Origin: Neobacillus mesonae
GTDB taxonomy: Bacteria > Bacillota > Bacilli > Bacillales > Cytobacillaceae
DNA length: 64,000 nucleotides
NCBI RefSeq assembly: GCF_023715155.1
Contig: NZ_JAMBNQ010000017.1
Coordinates: 38,383 to 102,382, forward strand
Direction of reading: 5' to 3'
Shown piece by piece: positions 55,323 through 63,869 of this stretch (position 1 is its first letter; each line of letters opens with the position of its first letter). Under the pieces are notes generated by a model. The model saw nothing but the letters and a program-made list of their open reading frames with translations, was not told the origin of the DNA and did no database searches. Made by a program: the position numbers and the translations under genes.

Positions 55323-55390
55323 AGGTGTACAGACTTAGGTACTGTTTTTTTATAAATTAAGTCTTTTAAGTATAGATTGATATTTATAAA

Positions 55391-55420
55391 ACATATGAGT
55401 TACATATGGATAACATATCA
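55391..55420. promoter_or_regulatory. Three ACATAT direct repeats, 11-nt period, nested dyads, upstream of the SDR operon
   Basis: ACATAT starts at 55391, 55402 and 55413. They make two overlapping dyads ATATG-N5-CATAT, each with a T-N11-A core, about 200 bp upstream of the SDR gene. The half-site resembles that in the inverted repeat upstream of the LysR gene, so this is a candidate activation site for it. The rest of the 350-bp gap is AT-rich without an ORF. Confidence 0.5.
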
Positions 55421-55614
55421 TTTTAATATTTTACATATTGATTACTATTTTTTAAACTTTTATTAAAGAGTTAAATTCGAAATGTTCTAAATATTGTGGT
55501 GGATATATCCTTTAGACGTTTATTTTTTAATTCTTTATCAATTTAAATTCAATAAACAAACTAAAATTAGTAACAACTTTTTTAAAATGTTTATATTTTC
55601 GAAGGAGCGACGAT

Positions 55615-56379
55615 ATGGGGAATTTAAATAATGCTGTCAGCTGGGTAACAGGGGCCACCGGGAGTATAGGAAGTGCGGCATGTAAAGCTTTAGCAAAATC
55701 AGGTAGTCACGTAGTAGTTTCAGATATTGACTTTGACCGTGCTCAGGACCTTTCTATCCAATTAAAAGATTTAGGTGTTGAGGCTTTACCAATTAAACTA
55801 GACGTTTCGGATCAAAAAGGCGTTGAATATGCTGCAAAGGTTATAAAAGATACGTTTGGGCGATTGGACATTCTGGTAAATGGTGCGGGTATATCACCAA
55901 AAGGAAAAAACGGACGAGTTCCTGTGGAAAACATGGATGTTGAAGAATGGCATAGAGTGATAAACATTAATTTACATGGTGCATTTTATACCTCGCAGGC
56001 TGCTGTTAAATTAATGAAAGAAAATCAAAGTGGTCATATTGTGAATATTGCCTCTCAAGCTGGAAGATCCTATAGTGCCGTTACCGGAGCCCATTATGCT
56101 GTTAGTAAAGCAGGTCTTATTTCTCTTACGCGCCAAATGGCTGGGGAACTCGGTCCAAGTGGAATTTATGTAAATGCAGTTGCTCCAGGACGTATTGACA
56201 CTCCTATGATTAAAGATGTTGCTGAAGAAGTAAACCGACAAATAATAAATAATATTCCATTAAGACGACTAGGAACACCTGAAGAAGTAGCAAATACTAT
56301 TCTATTTCTAGTTACTCCTCAATCAAGTTATCTTACTGGAGTAGTTATAGATATAAATGGCGGAAGATTGATGATATAG
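55615..56379 (+). CDS. Short-chain dehydrogenase/reductase
   Basis: A 254-residue classical SDR. The cofactor loop is TGATGSIGSAACKALAKSG, followed by the NAG motif VNGAGIS. The catalytic residues are Ser147 (NIASQ), Tyr161 and Lys165 (YAVSK). The Asp at the end of the second strand (VVSDIDFDRA) favours NAD(H). It oxidises or reduces a hydroxy-acid or sugar-like hydroxyl in the pathway. ATG 55615 has GAAGGAGCGAC upstream. First gene of the plus-strand operon. Confidence 0.92.
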   Translation: MGNLNNAVSWVTGATGSIGSAACKALAKSGSHVVVSDIDFDRAQDLSIQLKDLGVEALPIKLDVSDQKGVEYAAKVIKDTFGRLDILVNGAGISPKGKNGRVPVENMDVEEWHRVININLHGAFYTSQAAVKLMKENQSGHIVNIASQAGRSYSAVTGAHYAVSKAGLISLTRQMAGELGPSGIYVNAVAPGRIDTPMIKDVAEEVNRQIINNIPLRRLGTPEEVANTILFLVTPQSSYLTGVVIDINGGRLMI

Positions 56380-56442
56380 TAATTAATTTTGGTAAAGTAC
56401 ACCAGGCAGGTATTTCATTGAAATAAATTGGAGGAATTATTG

Positions 56443-57468
56443 GTGAAAGCTCTACTTAAACAAAGCTTTGATGCTGGGGATGTTTCGTTGCAGCAAGTAG
56501 TTAAACCAGAACCTGGTCATAATGAAGTGGTCATTAAAGTACACTTTGCCGGGATTTGTGGAACAGACATGAAAATATATGATGGACATTATCATGCTTA
56601 TAAGAAGCCTTTGGTCCTTGGACACGAATTTAGCGGCCAAGTTGCAGAAGTTGGTCCTGGTGTAGAGGGTTTAGTTATTGGCACGAATGTTGTAGCCCGT
56701 ACGATTTACTCTTCATGCGGGAAATGTGAATCATGTATTAGAGGAAGAGAAAATCTTTGTCCGGAAAAGACTCGAATTGGTTTTGATCATGATGGAGTTT
56801 TTACTGAGTATGTAAAAGTTCATAAAGATCAAATCCATGTTCTGCCAAAAGAAATTGATTTGGTTACAGCAGCATTATTAGAACCTTTTACAGTGGCAGT
56901 ACATGCTTTGAATCAAATTACAATTAAGCCATCCGACGTAGTTCTTGTAATAGGTCCTGGGCCGATTGGACTTATGACAGTACTTCTTTGTAAAGCCTAT
57001 GGTGCTACAGTTGTTGCAGCTGGACTTGAGCAAGACAAGAAGAGACTGGAATTAGCTCAAAAAGTGGGAGCTGATTTGGTTTTAGTTTCTGATCAAAATA
57101 ATAGTGAGGCTGCATTATTGGATTTAACAGACGGCCAAGGCCCAAACATTGTTTTGGAGTGTTCTGGGACTGCAGGAGGCGTTAATCAAGGTTTAGAGTT
57201 ATGCAGAAGAAGTGGTCAATATCTGCAAATAGGCACTCGGAGCACCCCTATAACTGTTGATTTTATGAAAATTGCTTACAAGGAGATTAAAGTTACTGGG
57301 AGTATTGGACACACGAAACTTGATTGGGAAAACTCGATTCGTATTGTTCAAGATGGAAAAGTTGATTTTTCACCTTTAATTGATCATTTTTATTACCTAG
57401 AGCAGTGGAATGAGGCCTTTCAAGCTTTTAAAAACAAAGAGCAGACCAAGGTACTCTTTAAGCTATAA
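56443..57468 (+). CDS. Zinc-dependent alcohol dehydrogenase (sorbitol/threonine dehydrogenase-like MDR)
   Basis: A medium-chain dehydrogenase of 341 residues. The catalytic zinc site is Cys39 (GICGTDM), His61-Glu62 (LGHEFSG); the structural zinc lobe is SSCGKCESCIRGRENLC; the NAD-binding fold has VLVIGPGPIGLMTVLL. Likely substrates are secondary alcohols of polyols or hydroxy acids. GTG 56443 has TGGAGG 8-10 nt upstream; the open frame begins at 56428 but its first codons are the ribosome-binding site itself. Second gene of the operon. Confidence 0.92.
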   Translation: MKALLKQSFDAGDVSLQQVVKPEPGHNEVVIKVHFAGICGTDMKIYDGHYHAYKKPLVLGHEFSGQVAEVGPGVEGLVIGTNVVARTIYSSCGKCESCIRGRENLCPEKTRIGFDHDGVFTEYVKVHKDQIHVLPKEIDLVTAALLEPFTVAVHALNQITIKPSDVVLVIGPGPIGLMTVLLCKAYGATVVAAGLEQDKKRLELAQKVGADLVLVSDQNNSEAALLDLTDGQGPNIVLECSGTAGGVNQGLELCRRSGQYLQIGTRSTPITVDFMKIAYKEIKVTGSIGHTKLDWENSIRIVQDGKVDFSPLIDHFYYLEQWNEAFQAFKNKEQTKVLFKL

Positions 57469-57535
57469 GTTGGTGCTTAGTAGATTTCTAACCATATCTT
57501 TTCTATAAAAATACAAATTCACAGGAGGAATAGTT

Positions 57536-59254
57536 ATGCAGCGTCATGGAGGTTATGTATTAGTTGATACACTTATTAGACATGGAGTAACACATATTTT
57601 TGGAATGCCAGGCGGGCAGGCAAATGCGTTTTATGATGCCTTATCACAACGTAAAGAAGATATCACTCATATTTTGATTAGAGATGAAACGACAGCAGGT
57701 TTCGCAGCAGATGCTTTTTCTAGAGTTACAGGCAGAATTGGGGTTTGTGATGCTACTGTAGGTCCTGGAGCTACTAAGTTCCCTTCCGGACTAATGGAAG
57801 CATTTAATAGTTCAGTACCTATTCTAGTACTTGTAAGTGACCACCCGCGAAATTCTGTTCTATTACAGCAATATGGCCGCATTAGTCAAGGTGGAAATCA
57901 ACTTGACATGTTAAAGCCTTTTGCTAAAGAAACGTTTCATGTTCCAAGTATAGAGATGCTTTCTAAAGTGGTGTCTTCTGCCATTCATACGGCTGTTTCC
58001 GGACGTCCTGGTCCAGTTGTGGTTCAGATTCCTCAAGATGTTTTCCAATCTACAACAGAACTGGAACCGCTGTCAGGAACTAGTAATCACCCTAAATTCA
58101 GATGTTCAGCACCTGAATCTGAAATTGCTAAAGCAGTACGTCTTCTTACATCTGCTAAGAAGCCTATTATTCTTGCAGGTGGAGGTGTTCAACTTTCTCA
58201 AGCTTATGATGAGGTTGCCCAGTTGTCAGATAATTATAAGATTCCGGCGGTAACGACATTATCCGGTAAAGGAAGTGTGGCTGAAACTAATGACATATGC
58301 CTTGGAGTTTTGGGTGAGCTCGGAAGCCCTTGTGCGAAAACAGCTGCTGACCAGGCAGATGTCATTCTAGCTATAGGATATAAACATTCTCAAAATAGCT
58401 CTTATCGTTGGACTTGGCCAAGACAAGATCAGAAGCTCATTCATATTGACATTGATCCTGCTGAATTCGGACGAGTGATTCATGCAGATATTGCATTATG
58501 GGGAGATGCACGTGAGGTCCTTAATCAAATCTTGGCGGGGTTGAAGAGTTCAAACTTCCAAACTTCTAATGAATGGTTAAATGTGGTGAAAGCAGAAAAA
58601 GAAAAGTGGTTACAAACGCGTCATTTGGAGTGCTACAGTAAAAATAATCCTATATGGCCGCAAGCTGCTGTTCAAGCTATAGCGGATCAATTAGGGGAAA
58701 ATGATTTTGTTACTTGTGATGCTGGTTTTTCCAGCGGCTGGGCTGGAGGTTTCCTGGAATTAAAAAGACAAGGTCGTCAAATTCTTCTGCCGCGTGGAGC
58801 TGCGGGATTAGGTTCTTCTTTACCATTTGCTCTTGGAGCCGCTATGGCTCGTCCAGGATCACATATAGTAGCTATTAGTGGTGATGGCGCATTTAGTTAC
58901 AATGTTGGTGAACTAGCAACTCTAAAACAGCTAAATTTACCAATTATCAATGTGGTCTTTAATAATTCAGTTTTATCATGGTCAAAATGGACGCAGCAAC
59001 TTAATTTTGATGGAAATAATCAATCTGTTGAGTTAGGAAGTTACGAGTTTGGAACGATTGCTGAAAGTTATGGAATCGTTGGAGAAAACGTTCGAAACAT
59101 AGAAGATTTAGGACCGATTTTGAAACGTGAACTTGCAGCAAATCGTCCAAGTGTAATTAATGTGTATACAGATGAATGGCAATCTCCATCTATGCCTTAT
59201 CGAGAAGCAATGGAAAAGGCAAAACAAGGAAATGTAACTAGTCAAGCATACTAA
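57536..59254 (+). CDS. ThDP-dependent enzyme of the acetolactate synthase/benzoylformate decarboxylase superfamily
   Basis: A 572-residue ThDP enzyme with three domains. The pyrimidine domain is GVTHIFGMPGGQANAFYDAL...RDETTAGFAADAFSRVTGR with the cofactor-activating Glu51; the central domain is at about 190-330 (KKPIILAGGGVQLSQA); the pyrophosphate domain has GDGAFSYNVGELATLKQLNLPIINVVFNN, the GDG...NN motif near 448-476. It could be an alpha-keto acid decarboxylase, a carboligase or a C-C hydrolase/lyase. It does not look like Xsc or ordinary IlvB. After two dehydrogenases, cleavage of a keto acid is the simplest role. ATG 57536 has AGGAGG 7 nt upstream. Confidence 0.9.
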   Translation: MQRHGGYVLVDTLIRHGVTHIFGMPGGQANAFYDALSQRKEDITHILIRDETTAGFAADAFSRVTGRIGVCDATVGPGATKFPSGLMEAFNSSVPILVLVSDHPRNSVLLQQYGRISQGGNQLDMLKPFAKETFHVPSIEMLSKVVSSAIHTAVSGRPGPVVVQIPQDVFQSTTELEPLSGTSNHPKFRCSAPESEIAKAVRLLTSAKKPIILAGGGVQLSQAYDEVAQLSDNYKIPAVTTLSGKGSVAETNDICLGVLGELGSPCAKTAADQADVILAIGYKHSQNSSYRWTWPRQDQKLIHIDIDPAEFGRVIHADIALWGDAREVLNQILAGLKSSNFQTSNEWLNVVKAEKEKWLQTRHLECYSKNNPIWPQAAVQAIADQLGENDFVTCDAGFSSGWAGGFLELKRQGRQILLPRGAAGLGSSLPFALGAAMARPGSHIVAISGDGAFSYNVGELATLKQLNLPIINVVFNNSVLSWSKWTQQLNFDGNNQSVELGSYEFGTIAESYGIVGENVRNIEDLGPILKRELAANRPSVINVYTDEWQSPSMPYREAMEKAKQGNVTSQAY

Positions 59255-59377
59255 CTTTTAATTTTGATATTAGTATTTGTTTTCAAATCATTTTTTAAAA
59301 GAAGTAAGTTTAGTATGTTAGTACAATCAAAAATCACCATATCTTTGTAAATTCGTATTTTCTTGCTTACCCCAAGT
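59255..59377. other. Spacer after the ThDP gene
   Basis: About 120 bp, AT-rich, no feature recognised before the terminator. Confidence 0.4.
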
Positions 59378-59420
59378 AATAAATGGGCCCTTATAAATAA
59401 GTAAGGGTCCATTTTATTAC
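59378..59420 (+). terminator. Terminator of the SDR-ADH-ThDP operon
   Basis: TAATAAATGGGCCCTTA pairs with TAAGGGTCCATTTTATTA, a 17-bp stem with G-U/mismatch, loop about 8 nt. Confidence 0.8.
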
Positions 59421-59571
59421 CGACTGCTGTCACAACAAGAATACTAGGTGGAAACCTTATAACAGAAAAGGGATTTTTTGCATCCAAACAAGTCGTTCAT
59501 ACAGATGTATATTTTGATGAATCGGCTAAAGGAGGAATAGGAGTTGAAGTCAATTTAATTCTAGACTTTTA
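59418..59571 (+). pseudogene. Unrecognised coding remnant, about 50 codons
   Basis: A frame without a start but with coding-like sequence, TRILGGNLITEKGFFASK then HTDVYFDESAKGGIGVEVN, ending LILDF and TAG. It reads like the C-terminus of a larger protein whose 5' part is gone. I could not assign a family. Confidence 0.4.
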
Positions 59572-59614
59572 GAAACCCAATCTACTAAATAATTAATTAG
59601 GAGTGCATATTCAA

Positions 59615-59750
59615 ATGTTAAATACAGCCGTAAAATATATAAAAAATTATGTTGGCGGATTATGGATTGAAGCAAAGACTGAAAAAAGAGCAGGTTTATA
59701 ACCTCGCAGCTGGAGAAGTCATTGCTCACGTACCGTTAAACGGAGTAATA
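59615..59750 (+). pseudogene. 5' remnant of a methylmalonate-semialdehyde dehydrogenase (MmsA/IolA-like)
   Basis: ATG 59615 with TTAGGAG upstream opens KYIKNYVGGLWIEAKTEKRAG, then hits a stop; one frame over the homology continues VYNLAAGEVIAHVPLNG. Both pieces match the N-terminus of CoA-acylating (methyl)malonate-semialdehyde dehydrogenases (KNYINGEWVESKT...VVNPATKEVLCQVP). It breaks off after about 45 codons; the remaining 440 are absent. A frameshift and large deletion make it a relic. Confidence 0.65.
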
Positions 59751-59944
59751 CCTCCAATTACTCCAATAGGATCACGGTAACGTCCAAACAAAACTGAAAC
59801 ATCAGAAACAGCGAAATATGTGAACAAAAACGGCCTCTTCCCCCCCGTCGCGGATATACAAAGCAATGTAATATGCTTTTTGTTGAATATAGATGAAGAA
59901 TTTGCAAAGCGATTTGCTATTCTAGATATTTAACAAAACAGAGG
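59751..59944. other. Spacer after the dehydrogenase relic
   Basis: About 190 bp; no ORF, hairpin or repeat recognised. It may contain further eroded sequence of the same cluster. Confidence 0.4.
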
Positions 59945-60565
59945 TTATTTCATTTCTTTATCGGTCCATAAGACTTTGTATAAAAGTGCCGTCTCGGCAT
60001 CTTCTATACCTGCAGGTAATTCACCATTTTCGCTTTCAACAGAACGCAGAGTATTTTGAGTCGTGCCTGCCCATGCTGCTAAATATACTGGTTTATTTTT
60101 TTCTAGACTCACCTTTTTATCTATTAGTCTGCTAAATGTAGACATGGTCATATGATTGGAATAATCTGTTGTGACAAGTCCAGATGGCACACCAGTTAAC
60201 AGTTTTAAAGTATGGCCTTCCACCTCTTCGATACCACTGATTCCAAAAGAAATGAGGCTGTCTTTAAATTTTACTGTTTTTGGCCCATCCGAAGATTTTT
60301 GCAGTTCCTTTTCAAACTTACCGTTTTTAAACTCCTCCACTGAAAATTGCAGCAGATCCTCTTCCTTCAAAGCGCCATTCACTTTGAAAAATTCAATTTG
60401 CCCTACACCTGTCTTGCTAATAAGCAGTTTTTCCTTTTCACTCATGGTATAGGACTCAATGGTTATTTCCCTAGATGATGACGGTTCTTCTTTTTCTACA
60501 CCTGTACACCCTGTTAACAACAAGATAAAAATGATAAGCAAACCATACTCTTTAAAATAACGCAT
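59945..60565 (-). CDS. Lipoprotein of unknown function, 206 aa
   Basis: N-terminal signal with lipobox LLTGCTG (lipid Cys about 20), then a soluble domain with no motif I recognise (EITIESYTMSEKEKLLISKTGVGQIEFFKV). It is probably anchored to the outer face of the membrane. ATG 60565 has GGGGGAG upstream. It is monocistronic and divergent from the L,D-transpeptidase gene. No function is proposed. Confidence 0.8.
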   Translation of the reverse strand: MRYFKEYGLLIIFILLLTGCTGVEKEEPSSSREITIESYTMSEKEKLLISKTGVGQIEFFKVNGALKEEDLLQFSVEEFKNGKFEKELQKSSDGPKTVKFKDSLISFGISGIEEVEGHTLKLLTGVPSGLVTTDYSNHMTMSTFSRLIDKKVSLEKNKPVYLAAWAGTTQNTLRSVESENGELPAGIEDAETALLYKVLWTDKEMK

Positions 60566-60627
60566 CTTTTACTCCCCCTATTAACCACTATTTCAATTAT
60601 TGTAAATTATCACCATTTTTTCAAATG

Positions 60628-60656
60628 AACAATGACTTGAATTCCCCCATACACTA
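60628..60656 (+). promoter_or_regulatory. Sigma-K promoter of the L,D-transpeptidase gene
   Basis: AACA, 16 nt, CATACACTA: a perfect match to the sigma-K consensus mACm-N16-CATAnnnTA, 24 nt upstream of the ATG. It implies late mother-cell expression in sporulation. Confidence 0.65.
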
Positions 60657-60679
60657 TTCAAAAAATGGAGTTGAAACTT

Positions 60680-61015
60680 ATGGCGAGATGGATTGACGTA
60701 TCCACTTCCAAACATCAATTAAAACTTTTTGATCGTCACAGGCTTTTAAAAACCTACCCGATAGCTGTTGGAAAGATTTTGTCACCCACTCCATCAGGGA
60801 CCTACACAATTATCAATAAACAAAGCCATCCTGGCGGGCCATTTGGAGTGCTTTGGATGGGATTATCAAAACCTCATTATGGTATACACGGAACAAATAA
60901 CCCAGCTTCTATCGGTAAGAATGTCTCACACGGATGTATTAGAATGTTTAATCATGATGTTTTAGAATTATCATCTAAAGTTCAAATTGGTACGAAAGTT
61001 TTAATCCATAAATGA
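60680..61015 (+). CDS. L,D-transpeptidase, YkuD family (minimal form)
   Basis: A 111-residue YkuD domain without LysM or signal peptide. It begins [17 protein letters not shown] and has the catalytic block [22 protein letters not shown] with the active-site Cys in SHGCIRM. Such enzymes make or replace 3-3 crosslinks in peptidoglycan; the signal-less form and sigma-K-type promoter point to the mother cell or spore coat/cortex. ATG 60680 has TGGAG 9 nt upstream; the open frame adds five codons that include this site. Confidence 0.9.
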   Translation: MARWIDVSTSKHQLKLFDRHRLLKTYPIAVGKILSPTPSGTYTIINKQSHPGGPFGVLWMGLSKPHYGIHGTNNPASIGKNVSHGCIRMFNHDVLELSSKVQIGTKVLIHK

Positions 61016-61116
61016 ATTTGTGATTTCGACGCCTATTTTTGTGTCCAAGACTTTGTCGTGTCCATCGTTGAATTTTTAAAAATAGGTAAACAACTAGTCC
61101 GCACAAGCAACAGTCA

Positions 61117-61125
61117 CATAGACTA
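61117..61125 (+). promoter_or_regulatory. Sigma-K-type -10 of the coat protein gene
   Basis: CATAGACTA fits CATAnnnTA, 40 nt upstream of the coat gene. A matching -35 (AC) at the right spacing was not found, so an activator such as GerE may be used. Confidence 0.4.
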
Positions 61126-61164
61126 ATGTGTGGCACAAGATAAATTCACATGGAGGTTATTTTA

Positions 61165-61515
61165 ATGAGTAATAGAAATATGGGAATGGGTGGTTTTCCG
61201 TCTCCTATGATGCCGGGCCAATACGGTGCACCTGGATGCGGAACTCCGCCTCAATACTGTCCCCCTCAAGCGTTCCCGGCACAGTATGACCCGCCGCTTG
61301 TTTCACCGACACAACAATATGTGAAGACAAACTTATTCAACAAGGTGGTTCCGCATGTTCATCCATCACATACCACAACGGTGAACAAACTGCACGTTAA
61401 TCATCAACACTATTTTCCGCACACTGAATCTTGCGTAAATGAATGCTGTGAAACACATACAATGTGCGGATGTCCAGTTAACCCTTGCTGCCCGTCAGGT
61501 CCATTCGGGTTTTAA
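61165..61515 (+). CDS. CotD-like spore coat protein
   Basis: A 116-residue protein rich in Pro, His, Cys and Gly. The N-terminal part has MGMGGFPSPMMPGQYG, followed by a His block (HVHPSHTTTVNKLHVNHQHYFPH) and a Cys block (CVNECCETHTMCGCP) of the CotD family. It is an inner-coat structural protein. ATG 61165 has TGGAGG 8 nt upstream; the frame begins five codons earlier. Confidence 0.88.
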   Translation: MSNRNMGMGGFPSPMMPGQYGAPGCGTPPQYCPPQAFPAQYDPPLVSPTQQYVKTNLFNKVVPHVHPSHTTTVNKLHVNHQHYFPHTESCVNECCETHTMCGCPVNPCCPSGPFGF

Positions 61516-61518
61516 TAT

Positions 61519-61545
61519 TCCCCCCTCCCCCAGGGGGGTTTTTCG
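61519..61545 (+). terminator. Terminator of the coat gene
   Basis: CCCCCC, short loop, GGGGGG, then TTTTT. Confidence 0.85.
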
Positions 61546-62120
61546 TTTGCCAATTAAAATATGACGCTACAAGGACGTGGAACGTCAATACGCCTTTATT
61601 ATACAGTTCAAATGATTCTTCAACTTGTTTTACTGCATCTTTCTCTAGGGAGCTCAGTTGATTCCTCTGTTCTTTCCCGCTGCTTCGTAAACCCTAATTT
61701 TTGTAAAAAAAATTAAAACAAGGATTTTTATGGAAAAGATGTACAAAAGATTAAATTTGTTAGTACATAAGAAATACTGAAGAAAGACTTTATATAAAAA
61801 GGCAGCCCATTGGTATGATAGAATGTTGGGAATATGTGACAATATATGTCGAAGGTTGTATAATGGAAGTACAATAAAATATTACCTAAACTGGATAGAT
61901 TCAGTAAATTAAGAAGTTATTATCAGATGATATCCATTTGACCACTTAGAAAATATCAATCAGCAATAGATGAATGTTTAAGACATCATAAACTGTGTAA
62001 AAGAAATAGAAAGTAAGAATATATAATAGAAGGCTTTGTATCCCTCATGCCATTTTTATCGGGATATGTTTCTGTTCGTCAAAGTCTATCAATCTATCAA
62101 AAGGAATATGAGGTGAAGCT
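61546..62120. other. 575-bp gap with possible coding relic
   Basis: The minus strand near 61550-61690 reads SLEKDAVKQVEESFELYNKG, which looks coding but has no start and runs into the coat terminator; a plus-strand piece near 61960-62010 ends AIDECLRHHKLCKRNRK. I recognise neither. No intact gene or RNA was seen. Confidence 0.4.
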
Positions 62121-63029
62121 ATGAAAAGGAGCAGGCGGATAAATATTAGGGGAAAAATTGTGGTGACGTTTCTTTTGACCATCATGATGGTTCTATTGTC
62201 TGGATTGGTTGGCAGTCATGAGGATAAGGCTAAAGGAAGTGACCCTGCTATACATACGACACCATTGGAGGCCTTGTCTTTTTCCTTTGAACCGGCAGCC
62301 TTTGCTGATTCTCCTTTAAGGCATTCCATTATTGAAAAAGAAATGCAAGAAAAAGAGATTGCCGGACACAAAGCAGCTGCCAAGCAAAATGAAGCAGATC
62401 AACGGGAGAATGCTATTTATCTAACATTTGATGATGGTCCATCATCGGTTTCTACTCAACTATTGGACATCTTAGATGAATATAAGATGAAAGCTACCTT
62501 TTTCATGCTTGGCCCCAACATGGAGAGATATCCTAAGGCCGTGAAACGTATGCATCAAGACGGATATGGACTGGCTTTACACGGTATTTCACATAGTGCT
62601 AAGAAGATTTATAGCAGTCCTGCTGCTCCAGTAGAAGAAATGGCAAAGGATCAGGAAATATTAGAGAACTTAACAGGTGTTCATACGAAACTTATCCGCC
62701 TTCCATATGGGAGTATCCCATACTTAACGGAAGATATGCGTTATTTATTGGATCAAAATGACTTTAACATTTGGGATTGGAATGTTGACAGCAGGGATTG
62801 GGAATTAAGGAGTAAACGGTATGTGCAGCATACCATTTATGAAATTCAGCAAATGGAACACTCAGGGGAAACCCCGATTATACTCTTGCATGATATACCA
62901 AAGACCGTTCAATACTTGCCGGAATTACTATCTTATATTAAGAAACAGGGGTATAAGACAAAAGTATTGACCAATGACATCCCACCAGTAACTTTTCCAT
63001 GTAAAGGTCGCTGTCATCCAATTAACTAA
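62121..63029 (+). CDS. Polysaccharide deacetylase, NodB family
   Basis: A 302-residue exported enzyme: a basic start and membrane segment (VVTFLLTIMMVLLSGLVGS), a linker of about 70 residues, then a NodB homology domain. The motifs are YLTFDDGPS (metal Asp, catalytic base), HGISHS (metal His pair), RLPYGS and the last ILLHDIP. It removes acetyl groups from peptidoglycan or another N-acetylhexosamine polymer. ATG 62121 has GAGGTGA directly upstream. A lipoprotein gene follows 35 bp downstream, probably in the same transcript. Confidence 0.92.
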   Translation: MKRSRRINIRGKIVVTFLLTIMMVLLSGLVGSHEDKAKGSDPAIHTTPLEALSFSFEPAAFADSPLRHSIIEKEMQEKEIAGHKAAAKQNEADQRENAIYLTFDDGPSSVSTQLLDILDEYKMKATFFMLGPNMERYPKAVKRMHQDGYGLALHGISHSAKKIYSSPAAPVEEMAKDQEILENLTGVHTKLIRLPYGSIPYLTEDMRYLLDQNDFNIWDWNVDSRDWELRSKRYVQHTIYEIQQMEHSGETPIILLHDIPKTVQYLPELLSYIKKQGYKTKVLTNDIPPVTFPCKGRCHPIN

Positions 63030-63063
63030 TTTTTCATGAGTCGAATTACGGGGGAAAATTTGG

Positions 63064-63708
63064 ATGAATAGGTTTATTGTCGTTACCATTATACTAGGTT
63101 TAGCTGTTTTTCTTACTGGATGCGATTCTGACGAAAAGCAGGCAGGCGAAATCCATCAAAAAATGGAGGAATCCGCATCCTTTGAAAAAGAATTTGCTAT
63201 GAATCAAAAAGAATTAGAGAATAATAGAAAAAAGGCACAATCCGTCTACAACAACTTAATGAATCTTGACATCAACGATACCGATGCAATCAAACAAAAA
63301 TTAGATGATGCCAATATATATATTAAAAAGCAACAGAAGTCTTTAAGGGAAGCTGAAGTAAATTTCCAAAAGGCCTACACAAAATCAGCCTCTATCAAGG
63401 AAAATGCAAAGAAAATTCAAGATAAAAATCAAAAAAAGCAAGCAGCGAAACTAATGAAATTGATAGACGATCGAAAAAAGATTATAGATACCTTTTTTGA
63501 CGAATATCACAATCTATTAAAACTACAAACTACATTTTACGAGGACCTTGGCAATAGGAAATATAACGTTGATAAATTCAATCAGCAAATTAATGAAATA
63601 AATAAGTACGGTCAAAACATGAAAGATATTATCCAACAATTCAATCAATATACCGAGCAGTATAATGAAGTAGAAAACGAGTATTATAAGCTGGCTGAAC
63701 TAATTTAA
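63064..63708 (+). CDS. YkyA-like cell-wall-binding lipoprotein
   Basis: A 214-residue lipoprotein with lipobox FLTGCDSD (lipid Cys about 20) and an otherwise all-helical, Lys/Glu/Gln-rich body (IHQKMEESASFEKEF, NIYIKKQQKSLREAE), as in the YkyA family of putative wall-binding lipoproteins. ATG 63064 has GGGGGAAA upstream. It is co-transcribed with the deacetylase by position. The molecular role is unknown. Confidence 0.88.
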   Translation: MNRFIVVTIILGLAVFLTGCDSDEKQAGEIHQKMEESASFEKEFAMNQKELENNRKKAQSVYNNLMNLDINDTDAIKQKLDDANIYIKKQQKSLREAEVNFQKAYTKSASIKENAKKIQDKNQKKQAAKLMKLIDDRKKIIDTFFDEYHNLLKLQTTFYEDLGNRKYNVDKFNQQINEINKYGQNMKDIIQQFNQYTEQYNEVENEYYKLAELI

Positions 63709-63796
63709 CAGGTAAGCGGAAAATCCCCCCGCCTTTCTTAGGAGGCCACTGAAAATCTTCGATTTTTTAGGAGACAAAATAAAATATAAAAAAAAG

Positions 63797-63840
63797 ACGA
63801 CTCAAGAATTCCAAAAGGTTGAATTTTGAGTCGCTTTTTT
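63797..63840. terminator. Hairpin at the end of the YkyA transcript / edge of the IS
   Basis: CGACTCAAGAATT pairs with AATTTTGAGTCG, then TTTTTT. It may stop the lipoprotein transcript and also guards the neighbouring transposase end. A second palindrome (AAGTGG...CCACTT) lies at 63846-63868. Confidence 0.65.
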
Positions 63841-63869
63841 GATTAAGTGGGATATATATTCCACTTATA

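Noticed and set aside
57536..59254. Sulfoacetaldehyde acetyltransferase (Xsc) or acetolactate synthase
   Set aside because: The N-terminal motifs differ from those of Xsc, no phosphotransacetylase or regulatory small subunit is near, and the neighbours are dehydrogenases.
61654..61842. 62-aa minus-strand ORF with a hydrophobic stretch
   Set aside because: No ribosome-binding site, AT-driven composition, no partner gene.
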